From: CAWHNT01 sp963830775
GTDB taxonomy: Bacteria > Pseudomonadota > Alphaproteobacteria > Geminicoccales > Geminicoccaceae
Direction of reading: 5' to 3'
Assembly (NCBI GenBank): GCA_963830775.1
Contig: CAWHNT010000032.1
Coordinates: 62,001-126,000 of the forward strand
DNA length: 64,000 bases
Shown: positions 8,190 to 18,622 of the stretch, piece by piece
Position numbering within the stretch: position 1 is the stretch's first letter
Layout: the number at the start of each line of letters is the position of its first letter
Notes under the pieces: generated by a model
What the model was told of the DNA's origin: nothing
Databases searched by the model: none
What the model saw: the letters and a program-made list of their open reading frames with translations, nothing else
Program-made: the position numbers and the translations under genes

Positions 8190-9005
8190 ATGAGCTCCAG
8201 ACGATCCGTCGGCAATAACGTCGAGTCGATCGACGCACGCGAGCGCGGCGCTCGCGCACCCAGAATCTACGAGGAAGGCGAGCAGAAGACGCTGTACTTC
8301 ACTTTGTCTCCGGAAGCGGAAGTCGCGGTGCTCGCCCGGATGCTGTACCACGAGGGCTATGACGATCACAATTGGGGCCACATCTCCTACCTGCAGGATG
8401 ACGGCACTCTGCTGCTCAACCCATGGGAGGTGCCGTGGGATGAAGTGCGCGCGTCAGACATCCTGCGCATCGACTCCACCGGCAAGCTGATCTCCGGCCG
8501 CTGGACTGTGACACCGGCGATCGCGCTGCATCTTGCAGCCCATCGCCTACGCCGGGACGTCAAAGTGGCGGTTCACCATCACAGCAATTGGGGGACCCTG
8601 TGGGCTGCAATCGGCGAGGTTCCGGGTATCTACAACCAGAGTTCTGCGCAGGTCGGCGGTGAGCTCACCTTGTACAACGAGTACGAAGGCGACGTGACTG
8701 CCGATGATCGGGCAGAAGCCAATGTCCGTGCGATGGGCACCAACAACGCTGCAATCCTCGCGAATCATGGTGTGTTCGTCCTCGCGGATTCAATTCAGCG
8801 CGCGCACCAGCGCTGTGTGTCTCTCGAGATGCGTTGCAAGATGGCGTGGCACGTCAAGGCGCTCGGCTCGGACAAAGGACTGCCAATGAAACAGCACGCT
8901 GTCGACGAACTCGTCGAATCAGTATTGAGCGGCAGATCAGGTAAGCGGTTCTTCAATGGAATGATCCGCCGCGAGGTCCTTCGCGATCCGAGTGTGCTCA
9001 CGTGA
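8190..9005 (+). CDS. Class II aldolase/adducin family protein
   Basis: Metal-dependent aldolase or decarboxylase fold, 271 residues. Seen: the metal-binding His cluster VHHHSNWG, NQSSAQVGGELTLYNEYEG, and NHGVFVLADSIQRA with a later His ligand region. The frame is open far upstream inside the hydratase gene, but ATG 8190 follows GGGAGAG and fits the family N-terminus. The 128-bp gap before it shows no other gene. It could cleave a C-C bond in a hydroxy-acid intermediate. Confidence 0.85.
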   Translation: MSSRRSVGNNVESIDARERGARAPRIYEEGEQKTLYFTLSPEAEVAVLARMLYHEGYDDHNWGHISYLQDDGTLLLNPWEVPWDEVRASDILRIDSTGKLISGRWTVTPAIALHLAAHRLRRDVKVAVHHHSNWGTLWAAIGEVPGIYNQSSAQVGGELTLYNEYEGDVTADDRAEANVRAMGTNNAAILANHGVFVLADSIQRAHQRCVSLEMRCKMAWHVKALGSDKGLPMKQHAVDELVESVLSGRSGKRFFNGMIRREVLRDPSVLT

Positions 9006-9091
9006 CAGTTGGTGCCGACACCTATTGCCGACCCCGATCACGCGTGTGCTCCCTCCTGACGTTGAACCGTCACACTCTCGGAATGTAGCTC

Positions 9092-10381
9092 ATGCCAGAC
9101 ACCACCACGACCGACTTCGGCAACCTGGTCCTGAGGGACCGCGTCCACGGCGACGCGTACTGCAATCCGCAGGTCTTCGAGCGCGAGATCGATCAGATCT
9201 TCTCTCGGCATTGGATATTCGTCGGCCATGAAGGCGAGATTCCCAACAACGGCGATTTTCGTCAGCGCCAGATCGGCCGTCAGCCCGTGATCTTCCTGCG
9301 CGATCAACACGGGCACGTGCGTGTCCTGATGAACCGTTGCACGCATCGCGCGAACGCTGTCTGCCATCTTGAACGCGGCAATGCCCCCGGGTTCACCTGT
9401 CCGTACCACGGCTGGCGTTTCCGACTCGATGGTGAACTTGCCAGCGTGCCTTACCCGGACCGCTACGACTCACATTTCGACAAGAGCCGGTTGGGCCTGC
9501 GACACGTCGCGCGCGTGGAGTCAAGACGTGGCTTCGTGTTCGCCACACTGAATCCGGACGATGTCCCACTCGATGTTCATCTCGGAGCACTGGTCCTGGC
9601 AGAACTCGACGAGATCGCTGATCTGTCTCCAGCCGGAGAGCTGCTGATCAACGCGGGGGTTCACCGCGTGAGATTCAACGCCAACTGGAAACTGATGGTC
9701 GAGAACGCCATTGACGGCTATCACCCGAACCCGGTGCATCGCAGTCACTTTGAAAACGTTCGGGCACGCACCGGTTTCGACCCGGCTGCACTGACGACCA
9801 GTTCGTCGCCGGCGCGAATTCGCGACCTTGGACATGGGCACTGTGCCTGGGATTCCAGCTCGATCCTTGCCAAAGGCACGCGCAGCTTCGCCGCCAACCG
9901 GCCGACGGAGGCAGCGTTCGCCACCTACCGGAATGCGCTGATTGAGCGCCATGGCGAGGCTCGGGCCGACCAATTGCTGACCAAGAGCGGTTCGCACTTG
10001 TACATCTTTCCGAATTTCGCCTACGTCGGCGCGCACTACCGGCTGATGCAGCCTATGTCCGCGAGCCACACGTGGGTGCAACTGTTTCCGATCATGCTCA
10101 AGGACGTACCGCAGGAGATCAACACGCGTCGGCTGCGCACGCATGAAGTGTTCTACGGTCCGGCGGGAGGCGGTCAGGTCGACGACATCGAGATATTCGA
10201 GCGCAACCAGATCGGCCTGACTGCCGCACTGGACCCCTGGTCACTGATCGCGCGTGGGCTTCACCTCGAAACACGGCATGAAGATGGATCGATTTCCGGG
10301 CAGATCACCGACGAGTTGTCGAACCGTGCCATCTGGGGACGATGGAAGGAATTGATGACTGGCGCGGAAGATGCGGCATGA
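9092..10381 (+). CDS. Rieske aromatic-ring-hydroxylating dioxygenase, alpha subunit
   Basis: Large subunit of a ring-hydroxylating oxygenase, 429 residues. Seen: the Rieske [2Fe-2S] ligands C83-x-H85 and C103-x2-H106 (CTHRANAV and CPYHGW), and the mononuclear-iron motif ENAIDGYHPNPVH with D208, H211 and H216. It overlaps the beta-subunit gene by 4 bp (ATGA). Cognate ferredoxin and reductase genes are not adjacent; the flavoprotein at 24197-25456 is a candidate reductase. Confidence 0.93.
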   Translation: MPDTTTTDFGNLVLRDRVHGDAYCNPQVFEREIDQIFSRHWIFVGHEGEIPNNGDFRQRQIGRQPVIFLRDQHGHVRVLMNRCTHRANAVCHLERGNAPGFTCPYHGWRFRLDGELASVPYPDRYDSHFDKSRLGLRHVARVESRRGFVFATLNPDDVPLDVHLGALVLAELDEIADLSPAGELLINAGVHRVRFNANWKLMVENAIDGYHPNPVHRSHFENVRARTGFDPAALTTSSSPARIRDLGHGHCAWDSSSILAKGTRSFAANRPTEAAFATYRNALIERHGEARADQLLTKSGSHLYIFPNFAYVGAHYRLMQPMSASHTWVQLFPIMLKDVPQEINTRRLRTHEVFYGPAGGGQVDDIEIFERNQIGLTAALDPWSLIARGLHLETRHEDGSISGQITDELSNRAIWGRWKELMTGAEDAA

Positions 10382-10851
10382 GCGCGCTGCTGGAGCGCGT
10401 TCAGGCGTTCCTCTATCAGGAGGCCGAGCTCGCCGACCGACACGCATACTCCGAATGGCTCGCACTCTGGGCCGAGGACTGCGTCTACTGGATCCCCTGT
10501 AACGATGACGACTCCGACCCGGAGACTCACGTCGCACTCATCTATGAAAGGCGATCGGGCCTGGAAGACCGCATCCGTCGACTCTCCGGCGGCTTCGCTC
10601 ATTCACAGAACCCGCCAACCCGCGTGTCGAGAGTCGTCGGTAACATCCGCGCCATCGAACTGCCGGACGGGTTGCTAGAAGTGCAATCCGTCTGCAACAT
10701 CACGGCGTTTCGCCGCCAGACCATCGAGACTTTCGCTGCACGCGTCGTCCATCGGCTCCGACCTCACGGCGATGGATACAGGATCGTCAGCAAGACTGTC
10801 TACCTCGTCAACAACGACGGCTATATTGGCAACATGACGTTCCTGATCTAG
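10378..10851 (+). CDS. Ring-hydroxylating dioxygenase, beta subunit
   Basis: Small cone-shaped subunit of the alpha3beta3 oxygenase, 157 residues. Seen: the family opening with a helix (LLERVQAFLYQEAELADRHAYSEW), LWAEDCVYWIPCN, and the C-terminal RIVSKTVYLVNNDGYI segment. The start ATG overlaps the alpha-subunit TGA; an earlier in-frame ATG at 10342 lies inside the alpha gene and is not preferred. It is the last gene of the plus-strand operon, converging on the ligase 6 bp away. Confidence 0.9.
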   Translation: MSALLERVQAFLYQEAELADRHAYSEWLALWAEDCVYWIPCNDDDSDPETHVALIYERRSGLEDRIRRLSGGFAHSQNPPTRVSRVVGNIRAIELPDGLLEVQSVCNITAFRRQTIETFAARVVHRLRPHGDGYRIVSKTVYLVNNDGYIGNMTFLI

Positions 10852-10856
10852 GCACG

Positions 10857-12370
10857 TCAGCTGCCAAGCCCATCCAACAGCCGTTTCACGTCCGGCCGGC
10901 TGACCTTGTCCGAAACAGTGCGCGGCAACCGCTCGACGATGAGGATTCGCGCTGGTACTTCGTACGGTGACTCAACCTTTCCTTCGCGTAAGCTTTCATC
11001 GCGTCACGGTCGGGCAGCGCAGCGCCCGGATAGGGTCCACCACGGCGACCGGGACTTCGCCGAGTCGCTCATCCGGCCTGCCCAGGACGATGACATCGTA
11101 GACGCCCGGATACGGCCGCAGCACATCGGCGACCTTGCCGGCCATGATCTTGAAGCCGCCCCGGATGATCGCATCGTCCGCCCGGCCCAGGATGTACAGG
11201 AAGCCGTCATCATCGAGCCGCGCAAGATCGGTGGTCCGGATCCATTCCCTGCCGCCGTCGATGCGATCGAGCTTCGCTCGAGGATGCCCTGCGCATCGGC
11301 GGGCACCTCCTCGCAGGGTCGCGGGATCGATGATCCGCAACTGCACACCGGCCGCGGCGCGGCCGACACTGCCCCGCTTGATCTGCGCAGAACTTCGGTG
11401 ATCCTCGAGCGTCCAGCTCGTCGCGACTCCCATGAATTCGGTCGCGCCATAGGTCGTGAGCACCGGCACGCCGAATTTCTCCTCGAAGGCAGTCTGCAGG
11501 TCGACTGAGAGCGGCGCTGTGCCGGCACGAACCGCGATGACACTGGAGAAATCCTCGCGAGTGGCGTCGCTATCGACCATCATCTTGATGGCCGTCGGCG
11601 GCAGGGGCGCGAATTTCGGCCGATACCGCACCAAGGCCTGACGGTATTTCTCTGCATCGAACTTCTCGAACAGCACGATAGGCCGGACTTCGAAAAGCGA
11701 CATCAGCGTGTTGAAAGTGCCGCTGGTGTGGACCAGTGGCCCGAACATCAGCGTGGGCGAGTTCTTCGGCTTCAGTTGCGATCTGTTCAACGGCGCCTTT
11801 GGCATTACGCACGCCATCGCGCAGCGACTCCTGAATGGTGCGCTCGTGAGATCGGAATCCGTTTGGGGCGCCGGTCGTGCCACTCGTCTGAATCTCGATC
11901 AGCGTGCCGGGCGCCCGCGGACGAAATGGCCCTGCGCCGGCTCTCTGCTCAGCACGCTGAAATGCAACACCCCCGTCGGCGGCAGTCCACAGCGACGACC
12001 ATGGTGCCCACCTGTGCGGCGGCCGCGAGCGACTGCCGGAGCGAGATCGGCGCGGCTGCCCAGCAGGCACACAAGTCGCAGGCCGGCGATTTCTTCGGCG
12101 ACCAGCGCGACAGGCCGGATGGCATTCACGAGCAACAAGCCCGCGGCCCGATCCCAGTATCGCGACGAAGCCGCCCAGTTGCTCGAGACGATTGCGGCCC
12201 AGCAGTCCCACGAGGCTGTCGCGACCGACCCCGGCCTGCGTCAGTAGCCGATCAAGATCCGTGATGCCCTCCGCCAGAGCGGACCAGCTGACCTGCGTGC
12301 CCTCGAATTCGATCGCCGCGAGGTCGCCACCGGCTTTCGTAACTGCGATCAGATGATCGGCCATGTTCAT
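10857..12370 (-). pseudogene. AMP-dependent acyl-CoA ligase, frame broken about six times
   Basis: ANL-superfamily ligase that would activate a carboxylic acid to its CoA thioester. Seen in different frames in the right order: N-terminal domain from ATG 12370, the AMP-binding loop TSGTTGAPNG near 11870, YGATEFMG near 11440, TTDLARLDDDGFLYILGR near 11200, and a C-terminus ending in VSRPDVKRLLDGLGS with TGA at 10857. Breaks lie near 12150, 12010, 11810, 11300, 11030 and 10970. Total length (about 503 codons) is normal and all motifs survive, which suggests indel errors in the sequence more than decay. Last gene of the minus-strand operon. Confidence 0.75.
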
Positions 12371-12372
12371 GT

Positions 12373-13152
12373 TCAGCGCGTCTCGAAACCCTTGCGCTTG
12401 CCGCTCGCGAGCATGTTCTCGACCTGTGCAATGCCAAGATCGTTGCCGAGCTGCGTATAGTGCAGGCCGCGGGTGAGCGCCTGCGTCCGTCCGGTATCGA
12501 GCGACTCCCAGATGGCTCGAACAGTGCCTTGCGTCGCCACGGAGGGTTTCCCGGCAATGATCGCCGCGACCTTATGCGCACGAGCCCATAATTGATCGGA
12601 TGGTACGATTTCGGAGGCGAGGCCAATCTGGTGGGCGCGCTGTGCGCTCATGCGCTCCTCGACACCCATCAGCGACACGCGCAGGATCTCACCCAGCGGC
12701 ATACGCCGCAGCATGCTGATCGGCTCGAGCGCCGCTACCAGACCAAAATCGACGTGGGGGTCAAAGAAGGTCGCGTCTTCGGAAGCAATGACAATGTCCG
12801 AACCGCCGACAATGTAGAAGGCTCCCCCACCACACATCCCGTTGATCGCACAGATCACCGGCTTCCACAGCTTGTGATGCTTGGGGTCCAGACTCTCACC
12901 GGGATCGGGCTTGTTCCAGATGTTGTTCGGATATTTGAAGCCCTGCACACGGTCGAGGCCGGTGCAGAACGCGCGTGCGCCCGCCGCACGAAACACAGCC
13001 GCATGGATGCGATCTTCGTCACGGATCACGTGCCACAGCCGTTTGATCTCGGCCATCATCTCCGCATTGATCGCGTTGAGCTTGTCGGCACGATTGAGCG
13101 TGATCGTTGCGACGTGATCGTCGCCGACCTCGAATTGCACCAGATCAGTCAT
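12373..13152 (-). CDS. Enoyl-CoA hydratase/isomerase family protein
   Basis: Intact crotonase-fold enzyme, 259 residues. Seen: the start MTDLVQFEVGDDHVATITLNR, first oxyanion loop ARAFCTGLDR, and second loop INGMCGGGAFYIVGGSD. In the minus-strand operon it lies between a broken SDR (14 bp upstream) and the ligase (2 bp downstream). It is the only member of this operon without a frame break. Hydratase versus isomerase cannot be told from sequence alone. Confidence 0.88.
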   Translation of the reverse strand: MTDLVQFEVGDDHVATITLNRADKLNAINAEMMAEIKRLWHVIRDEDRIHAAVFRAAGARAFCTGLDRVQGFKYPNNIWNKPDPGESLDPKHHKLWKPVICAINGMCGGGAFYIVGGSDIVIASEDATFFDPHVDFGLVAALEPISMLRRMPLGEILRVSLMGVEERMSAQRAHQIGLASEIVPSDQLWARAHKVAAIIAGKPSVATQGTVRAIWESLDTGRTQALTRGLHYTQLGNDLGIAQVENMLASGKRKGFETR

Positions 13153-13165
13153 GGCAGGTCCCTTT

Positions 13166-13950
13166 TCATCGCTTTCGCGGTGTCAGGAAATCACCGCTCG
13201 CGTCGCCGAGCCGCATGCCCCCGTCGCAATCGATGATCGCGCCGGTAATGTAAGCGGCCTTAGGGGAGCTGAGGAATATCGCCGTATTGGCGATGTCTTC
13301 CGGAGTTCCAAAGCGACGCATCGCGGTTCGTCGATCCACGTCGCCTTGTCTGCGTCGCTCGGCGCCATGCGCTCGACGCCCTCGGTTCCGTGAATCGGAC
13401 CAGGTGAGATCGCATTAACACGAATTCCAGCAAGCCCCACTCCATCGCCAGCACTTTGACGACCATGTTGACGCCCGCCTTGGCGGCACATACATGCACC
13501 TGCTGCGGCAGAGGTTGTACTGCCTGCGGTGCGGTGATTGCGATCAGCGATCCGCCAGGTTTGCGAACTACGTCGAACCCAGCGCGAAACACGTAATAGG
13601 TGCCCAGCAGGTCGATGTCGACGACCGTTTTGAATCCGTTTGCCGAGATGCTGACAGCATGCGCCATGAAGTTACCCGCCGCCCCGGCGATGACCACATC
13701 CGGTGGTCCGAGTTGTTCTGTCGCTCTGCTAAATAGCGTTTGCACTGCGTCGAAATTGCGCACGTTGGCGCTCCGGCGCCCAGCGTATGCGCGCCAGTCT
13801 GCGAGTGAATCTCGGCTGCAGCGGCTGTCGCTTTGGCAGCGTCGCGCCCAACGACGAGCGACCTTGCGCCCCGTGCGCAGCAAAGCCCTTCGCGATACCA
13901 AGATTGATGCCGCTCGTACCGCCCGAGATGAACACGACGGGCGCGTCCAT
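13166..13950 (-). pseudogene. Short-chain dehydrogenase/reductase, frame broken
   Basis: SDR of about 261 codons in several frames. Seen: start MDAPVVFISGGTSGINLGIAKG with the TGGxxxxG-type motif, AGAAGNF in place of NNAG, a VCAAKAGVN segment at the YxxxK position, and IRVNAISPGPI, ending GDFLTPRKR at 13166. Breaks lie near 13860, 13750, 13440 and 13300. AGAAGNF and the Ala before the Lys recall 2,4-dienoyl-CoA reductase-type SDRs; a reductase working on unsaturated CoA intermediates beside the acyl-CoA dehydrogenases would fit, as inference. Confidence 0.7.
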
Positions 13951-13953
13951 GCG

Positions 13954-15023
13954 CTACCAGCCGGCGAATTCCGCGATGCGAACCCGATGAGCCTGCGGCA
14001 TGCCGAGGTAGGCCTGATCGAACAGAGCGCGCTTCAACCAGACATGCAGGCCGAATTCCCATGTATAGCCGATGCCGCCATGTGCCTCGATCGTCAGGCG
14101 CGTCACCTTCGGATACATCTCTGTCATGTGCGCCTTGGCGATTGCAGCAGCCTCGGATGCCGACTCCATTCCCACGTCGAACGCATGCGCGGCGTACCAA
14201 TACAAGCCAATGGTGGGCTCCACCATGAGGGCCATGTTTGCAAGCTGATGCTTGACCGCCTGGAACGCGCCGATCGGACGACCGAACTGCTGTCGCTCCT
14301 TGGCATAGAGCACTGACATTTCGACGCACCGGGATGCGCCTCCGAAGGCATCCGCGGCAAGCAGGATCAGGCCAGCATCTACAACGCGTGCACCGACCGG
14401 CTCAGCCAGGCGTTCGAATGCAGTGTCCGCGAAATTGACCTCGGCCAGGCGTTTGCCCGCGTCTGTGGACAATACAGGCGTGATCGAGATGCCCTTCGAT
14501 CCTCCCTCGACGACACCGAGATGCCCACCTTGCAGACCGACGACGATGAGGTCTGCCTTGTCGGCATGGAGCACGTGATGTTTCGTGCCTGATAGCGTCG
14601 TTGCACCGTCAAGCGACCAGATATCCGCAGTCCACCGACCCTTGCCCTCCGCCAGCGCAATCGTCGCGCGACGCTCGCCCGACGCCAAGGCCGGCAACCA
14701 GCGCATCTTCTGCGCATCGCTCCCACCGAGGACCATCGCAATCGTCGCAAGGGCGTGATCGAAGAATGGGCCCGGGGCCGCATAGCGGCCGACCACCTCA
14801 GTCACCACTGCGAGATCGAGCAGTCCGAGACCCAGGCCGCCGTAGGCTTCCGCAATCGATCAAGCCGCCCGACCCCAAGCTCCATCAGCCCGCGCCAGAC
14901 TCCATCGATCCGCGGCGCCGCCGTCATGCGGAGCAAATGCGCGGGACTTCGGGCATTCGCCTCCAGGTACTCTGAAGCAGCTTGCTGGAACTCCCGCTGC
15001 CGCTCGTCGAGATCGAACTTCAC
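13954..15023 (-). pseudogene. Acyl-CoA dehydrogenase (subunit 2), one frame break
   Basis: Acyl-CoA dehydrogenase-like flavoprotein of about 356 residues. Start MKFDLDERQREFQQAASEYL, a break near 14850, then VTEVVGRYAAPGPFFDHALA through RRATIALAEGKGRW and a C-terminus with VEMSVLYAKERQQFGRPIGAFQAVKH and EAHGGIGYTWEFGLH. The start overlaps the stop of the upstream acyl-CoA dehydrogenase, so the two may form a heteromeric enzyme. Such two-subunit (alpha2beta2) acyl-CoA dehydrogenases are known in steroid catabolism of actinobacteria and proteobacteria. Confidence 0.78.
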
Positions 15024-16178
15024 TCGGACACCTCGTCGCGCGGCAACCCAAGCCCACGTTCGGCAATGATGTTGCGCTGGATGTTGGAGGTGCCTCCGGC
15101 GATCGCCGCGGCAAGCGAATTCATGTACTGGTCGACCCAGCGCTCATTGCCTGGTCGGCGATTGCCGATCGGAGACAGCAGTGCCTCGTCCTCGAGAATG
15201 GCGTTTGAAACTTCGGCGATCGCACCTGCGAAGTTGGATTGTCCAAGCTTGTTCATCATCTGAAGCAGTCCGCCACCCTCGCCGGTAAGCTCCCTCGTCA
15301 TCTGGATGTGGCTTGAATAGCGCTGCACCTCGAGCTCAGCCTTGAGCGACGCAAGTCGGTCACGCACCCACGGATCTCGGATCGCCGCCTCTCCGCCACG
15401 CGTCGTCCGCCGTGCGAGGCGCAACAAACTGTTGAACATGCTCTCAGATCGGTCGATTCCGCCCAGCATGTTACGTTCGTGCTTCAGCAGCGACTTCGAT
15501 ACGCTCCAGCCTTCGCCGCGCTTTCCGACGATCCAGTCGGCGGGCGTCGTCGCGTCAGTAAAGAACACCTCGTTGAAGTCGTTGCCGCCGTTGATCTGCT
15601 TCATCGGGCGGATATCGATGCCGGGCTGCTCAAGATCGATCAAAAGGTAGGAAATACCCTGATGCTCTGGGCGCCTCCGGCTCCGTACGAACCAATGCGA
15701 ACATGTATTGGCACTGGCGCGCGTATGAAGTCCAGACCTTCTGCCCATTGATGATCCACTTGCCGTCGCGCAGCTCGCACGCGTGCGCAAGCTCGGCCAA
15801 ATCGCTGCCGGAACCAGGTTCGCTGAACCCCTGCGCCCACCTGTACTCTCCGGCGAGCGTCTTGGCGATGAACTGCTCCTTTTGCCAATCCTCTCCGCGC
15901 TCGAGGAGTGTCGGCACCAGCATCTGCACACCGTTGCCCTTGACTTCGCCCGGCGCATCCGCGCGCTCGAACTCCTCGGCGATGATGCGCGCTCTGATAA
16001 TGTCCGCAGGCTGCTCGGAGCCGCCATAACGACGGGGAACGGCGCGATAGAAGTAGCCAGCAGCGATCGCCTTCTGCCTGAAGGCGGCGATGTCCGTGCC
16101 CTCGCGCCACTCGCGTGCGAGGAACTGCTGTACTTCCGCGCGAAAGTCGTCGTGCTCTGGACCGTAACGCAGATTCAT
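15020..16178 (-). pseudogene. Acyl-CoA dehydrogenase (subunit 1), one frame break
   Basis: Acyl-CoA dehydrogenase-like flavoprotein of about 386 residues. Start MNLRYGPEHDDFRAEVQQFL, FAD-contact region QGFSEPGSGSDLAELAHAC, GKWIINGQKVWTSYA, a single break near 15675, then YLLIDLEQPGIDIRP and the C-terminal GGTSNIQRNIIAERGLGLPR. It overlaps the next gene by 4 bp (ATGA). Together they suggest a heteromeric dehydrogenase for a bulky acyl-CoA. Confidence 0.8.
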
Positions 16179-16194
16179 GCTCTACGACTCGCGC

Positions 16195-17090
16195 TCAGTC
16201 GAAGCCGAGATCCTCCCATACCTTATTAACGTTCTTCATGGCTTCCTGGCCGCCAACCTTGTCGCGCATCGCGGAGAAAGTTGATTTCGCCGTCGCGCCA
16301 CACGACATTCGAGAACAGCGGATGCGCGACGGTTGCGAAATTCACGAAAGCGCCGATGCCCAGACCGTGGAAGTACTGTTGCAGCGCACGTTTGCCGAGC
16401 ATCAGATTGTCGGTACTGTGGGCCGCGACGGCTCGCGCATAGCGCAAGGCTTCGTCTGCGAGTTTGTTTCGCGGCACTACGGAGCTGGCGACACCCCATT
16501 CCTTCAGTTCCTGTGCGCTCATCTTGCGGCCCGTGAGTAATGCTTCCATGCCGCGATTGAGGCCGAGGCGCAGCAGCGTCAGCGGGAGTTGCGTCTCAAA
16601 GCCTGCGAAATCCGATGCGGCTCTGACGTCGCGCGAGATACGCATCGTCAGCCAGAATCAGAAGGTCGGCGGTCATGGCAAATGCAAATCCCTGCCCCAG
16701 CACGGCGCCTTGGGCAGCCAGGATGACGATCTTGTCTCCCCAGATCGTTCCCTCAAGCGTACTGTTCAACAGCTTGCGGATGCCCCGCATCCGTTTCGAC
16801 TGGCCCAACCGGCCGCCCTTCTTCAGACCGAACTGCTCCACGGGCATCTTCCGAGTGTCCTCCCCGGCACAAAAGTCAGTGCCCGCACCGTCAAGGATCA
16901 CGACCTTGATGTCATCGTCGTCTTGCGCACGCGTGAAAGCGGCGGACAACATGTCATTCATGTCCGGGGTCAGAATCGCATTCTTGCGATGCGGCCGGTT
17001 CAGCGTGATCCGTGCAATGTTCCTGTCGATCACCTCGTAGAGAATGCTCTGCGAGAGATCTTCCTGAACTTCTCTGGATGGGTTCTTCAT
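16195..17090 (-). pseudogene. Enoyl-CoA hydratase/isomerase family protein, two frame breaks
   Basis: Crotonase-fold enzyme of about 298 residues. Start MKNPSREVQEDLSQSILYEV, first oxyanion loop GTDFCAGEDTRKM, QGAVLGQGFAFAMTADLLI, a break near 16630, then RLGLNRGMEALLTGRKMSAQEL. A second break near 16245 restores a C-terminus ending KVWEDLGFD with TGA at 16195. It lies in the minus-strand operon between the second Rieske oxygenase and the acyl-CoA dehydrogenases. Confidence 0.75.
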
Positions 17091-17103
17091 GGTGCAAAGA
17101 GCC

Positions 17104-18449
17104 TCACGCGCCGATGAACTCGTCGATACGGCGGTGATAGTGGCGAATGCGTGACTTCCTGGTAGCGGCCGAGCATCACGCCCTTCTGCGTCGTGGAGTG
17201 CAGACCCTTCCAGACACCGACAATATTCTCATAGTCTTGATCGAAGATCGGTCCCAAGCCGTCCGAGCGCCGCGCACTCCGCAAACGGCCGGTCGTCGGG
17301 CAACCACAATATCTGCGCGGCGCGCGGCGGCGGCTGCGAAAGGTCCCGCGGCGCGAGCACGTAGACTTCCATGATCGAACTATCATGCCGGTCGCCGTGC
17401 GGGCGGAAGCGGTAGACGATAGGCAGTCCGAAGCCATTCCACGGCAGGAAATTCGGGAAACAGGAAGTATTCGACCGCATCGAGCATCTCAACGTCAGTC
17501 AGATGATCGACGGGCCGGCCTTGCGCCTTGGCGATCTCCTGCCGGCGCTGATCGGCGAGCGCACTGCGATAGGTCTGTCCATCTTTGAGCTGGATCGGCT
17601 CGCGTCCGGTGGTCTTGGCCGCCAGGTCCGCGAATGCCTGTGGCGTAAGCTTGCGCATCGCTTCGGACACCGGCGCGATCGAGATTGTCGCGAGGCGGCT
17701 CAGGTTCTTACCGTAACAGTCATACTGCGTCTCGGCATACTCGGAGACAGGTACAGACTGAGGATGGGTGGGTGAGACGTGATACGACTCCAGGAACGCC
17801 TCCATCGCCACTTTCCAGTTCGCGGGCATCACCCTCGCCACATGCACGGCAATGCGACGCTGCTCGAGCGGCGCGGATTTGAAATGTTCGGGCAACTCGC
17901 CGATATATGTCCTCGAACGACTCAGCGCGAGGATCGGGATTGATGAAGACGAACCCTCCCCACCGGGCGACACGCAAGGAGGAAGGCACATGTCGCGTTG
18001 CGCTGCCTGCGGAAAATCCCAGCTCTCAGGAATGCGGCGCAGCGTGCCATCGAGATTCCACGTCCAGCCGTGAAAGCGGCAGGCAAACGCCGCCGCGTGC
18101 CCCTGGTTCTCGACCAGCTGCGTGCCCCGGTGCAGGCATGCGTTCGGATAGGCCTTGATGGTATCCGTTGCTGTCCGGACGATGACGAATGAACGAGGCC
18201 CATCTCATACGTAATGTAGTCGCCGACTTCGGGAATATCGGTTTCATGGCATGCCATCTGCCAAACGCGCGGCCACATGGCAGCCATTTCCCGCTCGTGG
18301 AACTTACGTTCGAGATAGCGCTCGATCGGCAGATCGTCAGTGCCGAAGTCGCCCACGGAGCGCTTCGCATAGGCTTCGGGCGCGCGACGCTGGTCCTGCG
18401 CCAACCAACGGCCAATCGACGGTTCCTTGGTGCGTTCAGCCTCTGCCAT
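17104..18449 (-). pseudogene. Rieske oxygenase alpha subunit, frame broken
   Basis: Second ring-hydroxylating oxygenase large subunit, about 448 codons. ATG 18449 has GGGGA upstream. Across frames one reads the Rieske ligand segments CLHRGTQL and CRFHGWTWNLDG near 18140-18060, then ANWKVAMEAFLESYHVSPTHPQ with the iron-ligand His pair, and a C-terminus ending HYHRRIDEFIGA at 17104. Breaks lie near 18180, 17990, 17400 and 17150. No beta subunit is adjacent, so it is probably a homotrimeric-type oxygenase. First gene of the minus-strand operon, divergent from E1 alpha. Confidence 0.75.
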
Positions 18450-18622
18450 CGTCACGTCCCCAAATATTGCCACTGCTTATCAGCCTGAGCGGGCGGGCAC
18501 AGACGCAATGATACATAGATAAGATAGGTATACAAGTTAGCTTACAGAAGTTATTTTAGCCACAGTGGAACGCGCAACCGGGCCTCCACCGGAGTGCCCG
18601 GCAATCTGACTAGGGGTAGAGC
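18450..18622. promoter_or_regulatory. Divergent promoter region with weak AGCTAAC site
   Basis: AT-richer 173-bp gap between the divergent Rieske oxygenase and E1 alpha genes. On the minus strand it reads AAGCTAACTTG around 18534-18544, sharing the GCTAAC core of the sites at 2859, 3492 and 25508. Membership in the same regulon is tentative. Confidence 0.3.
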
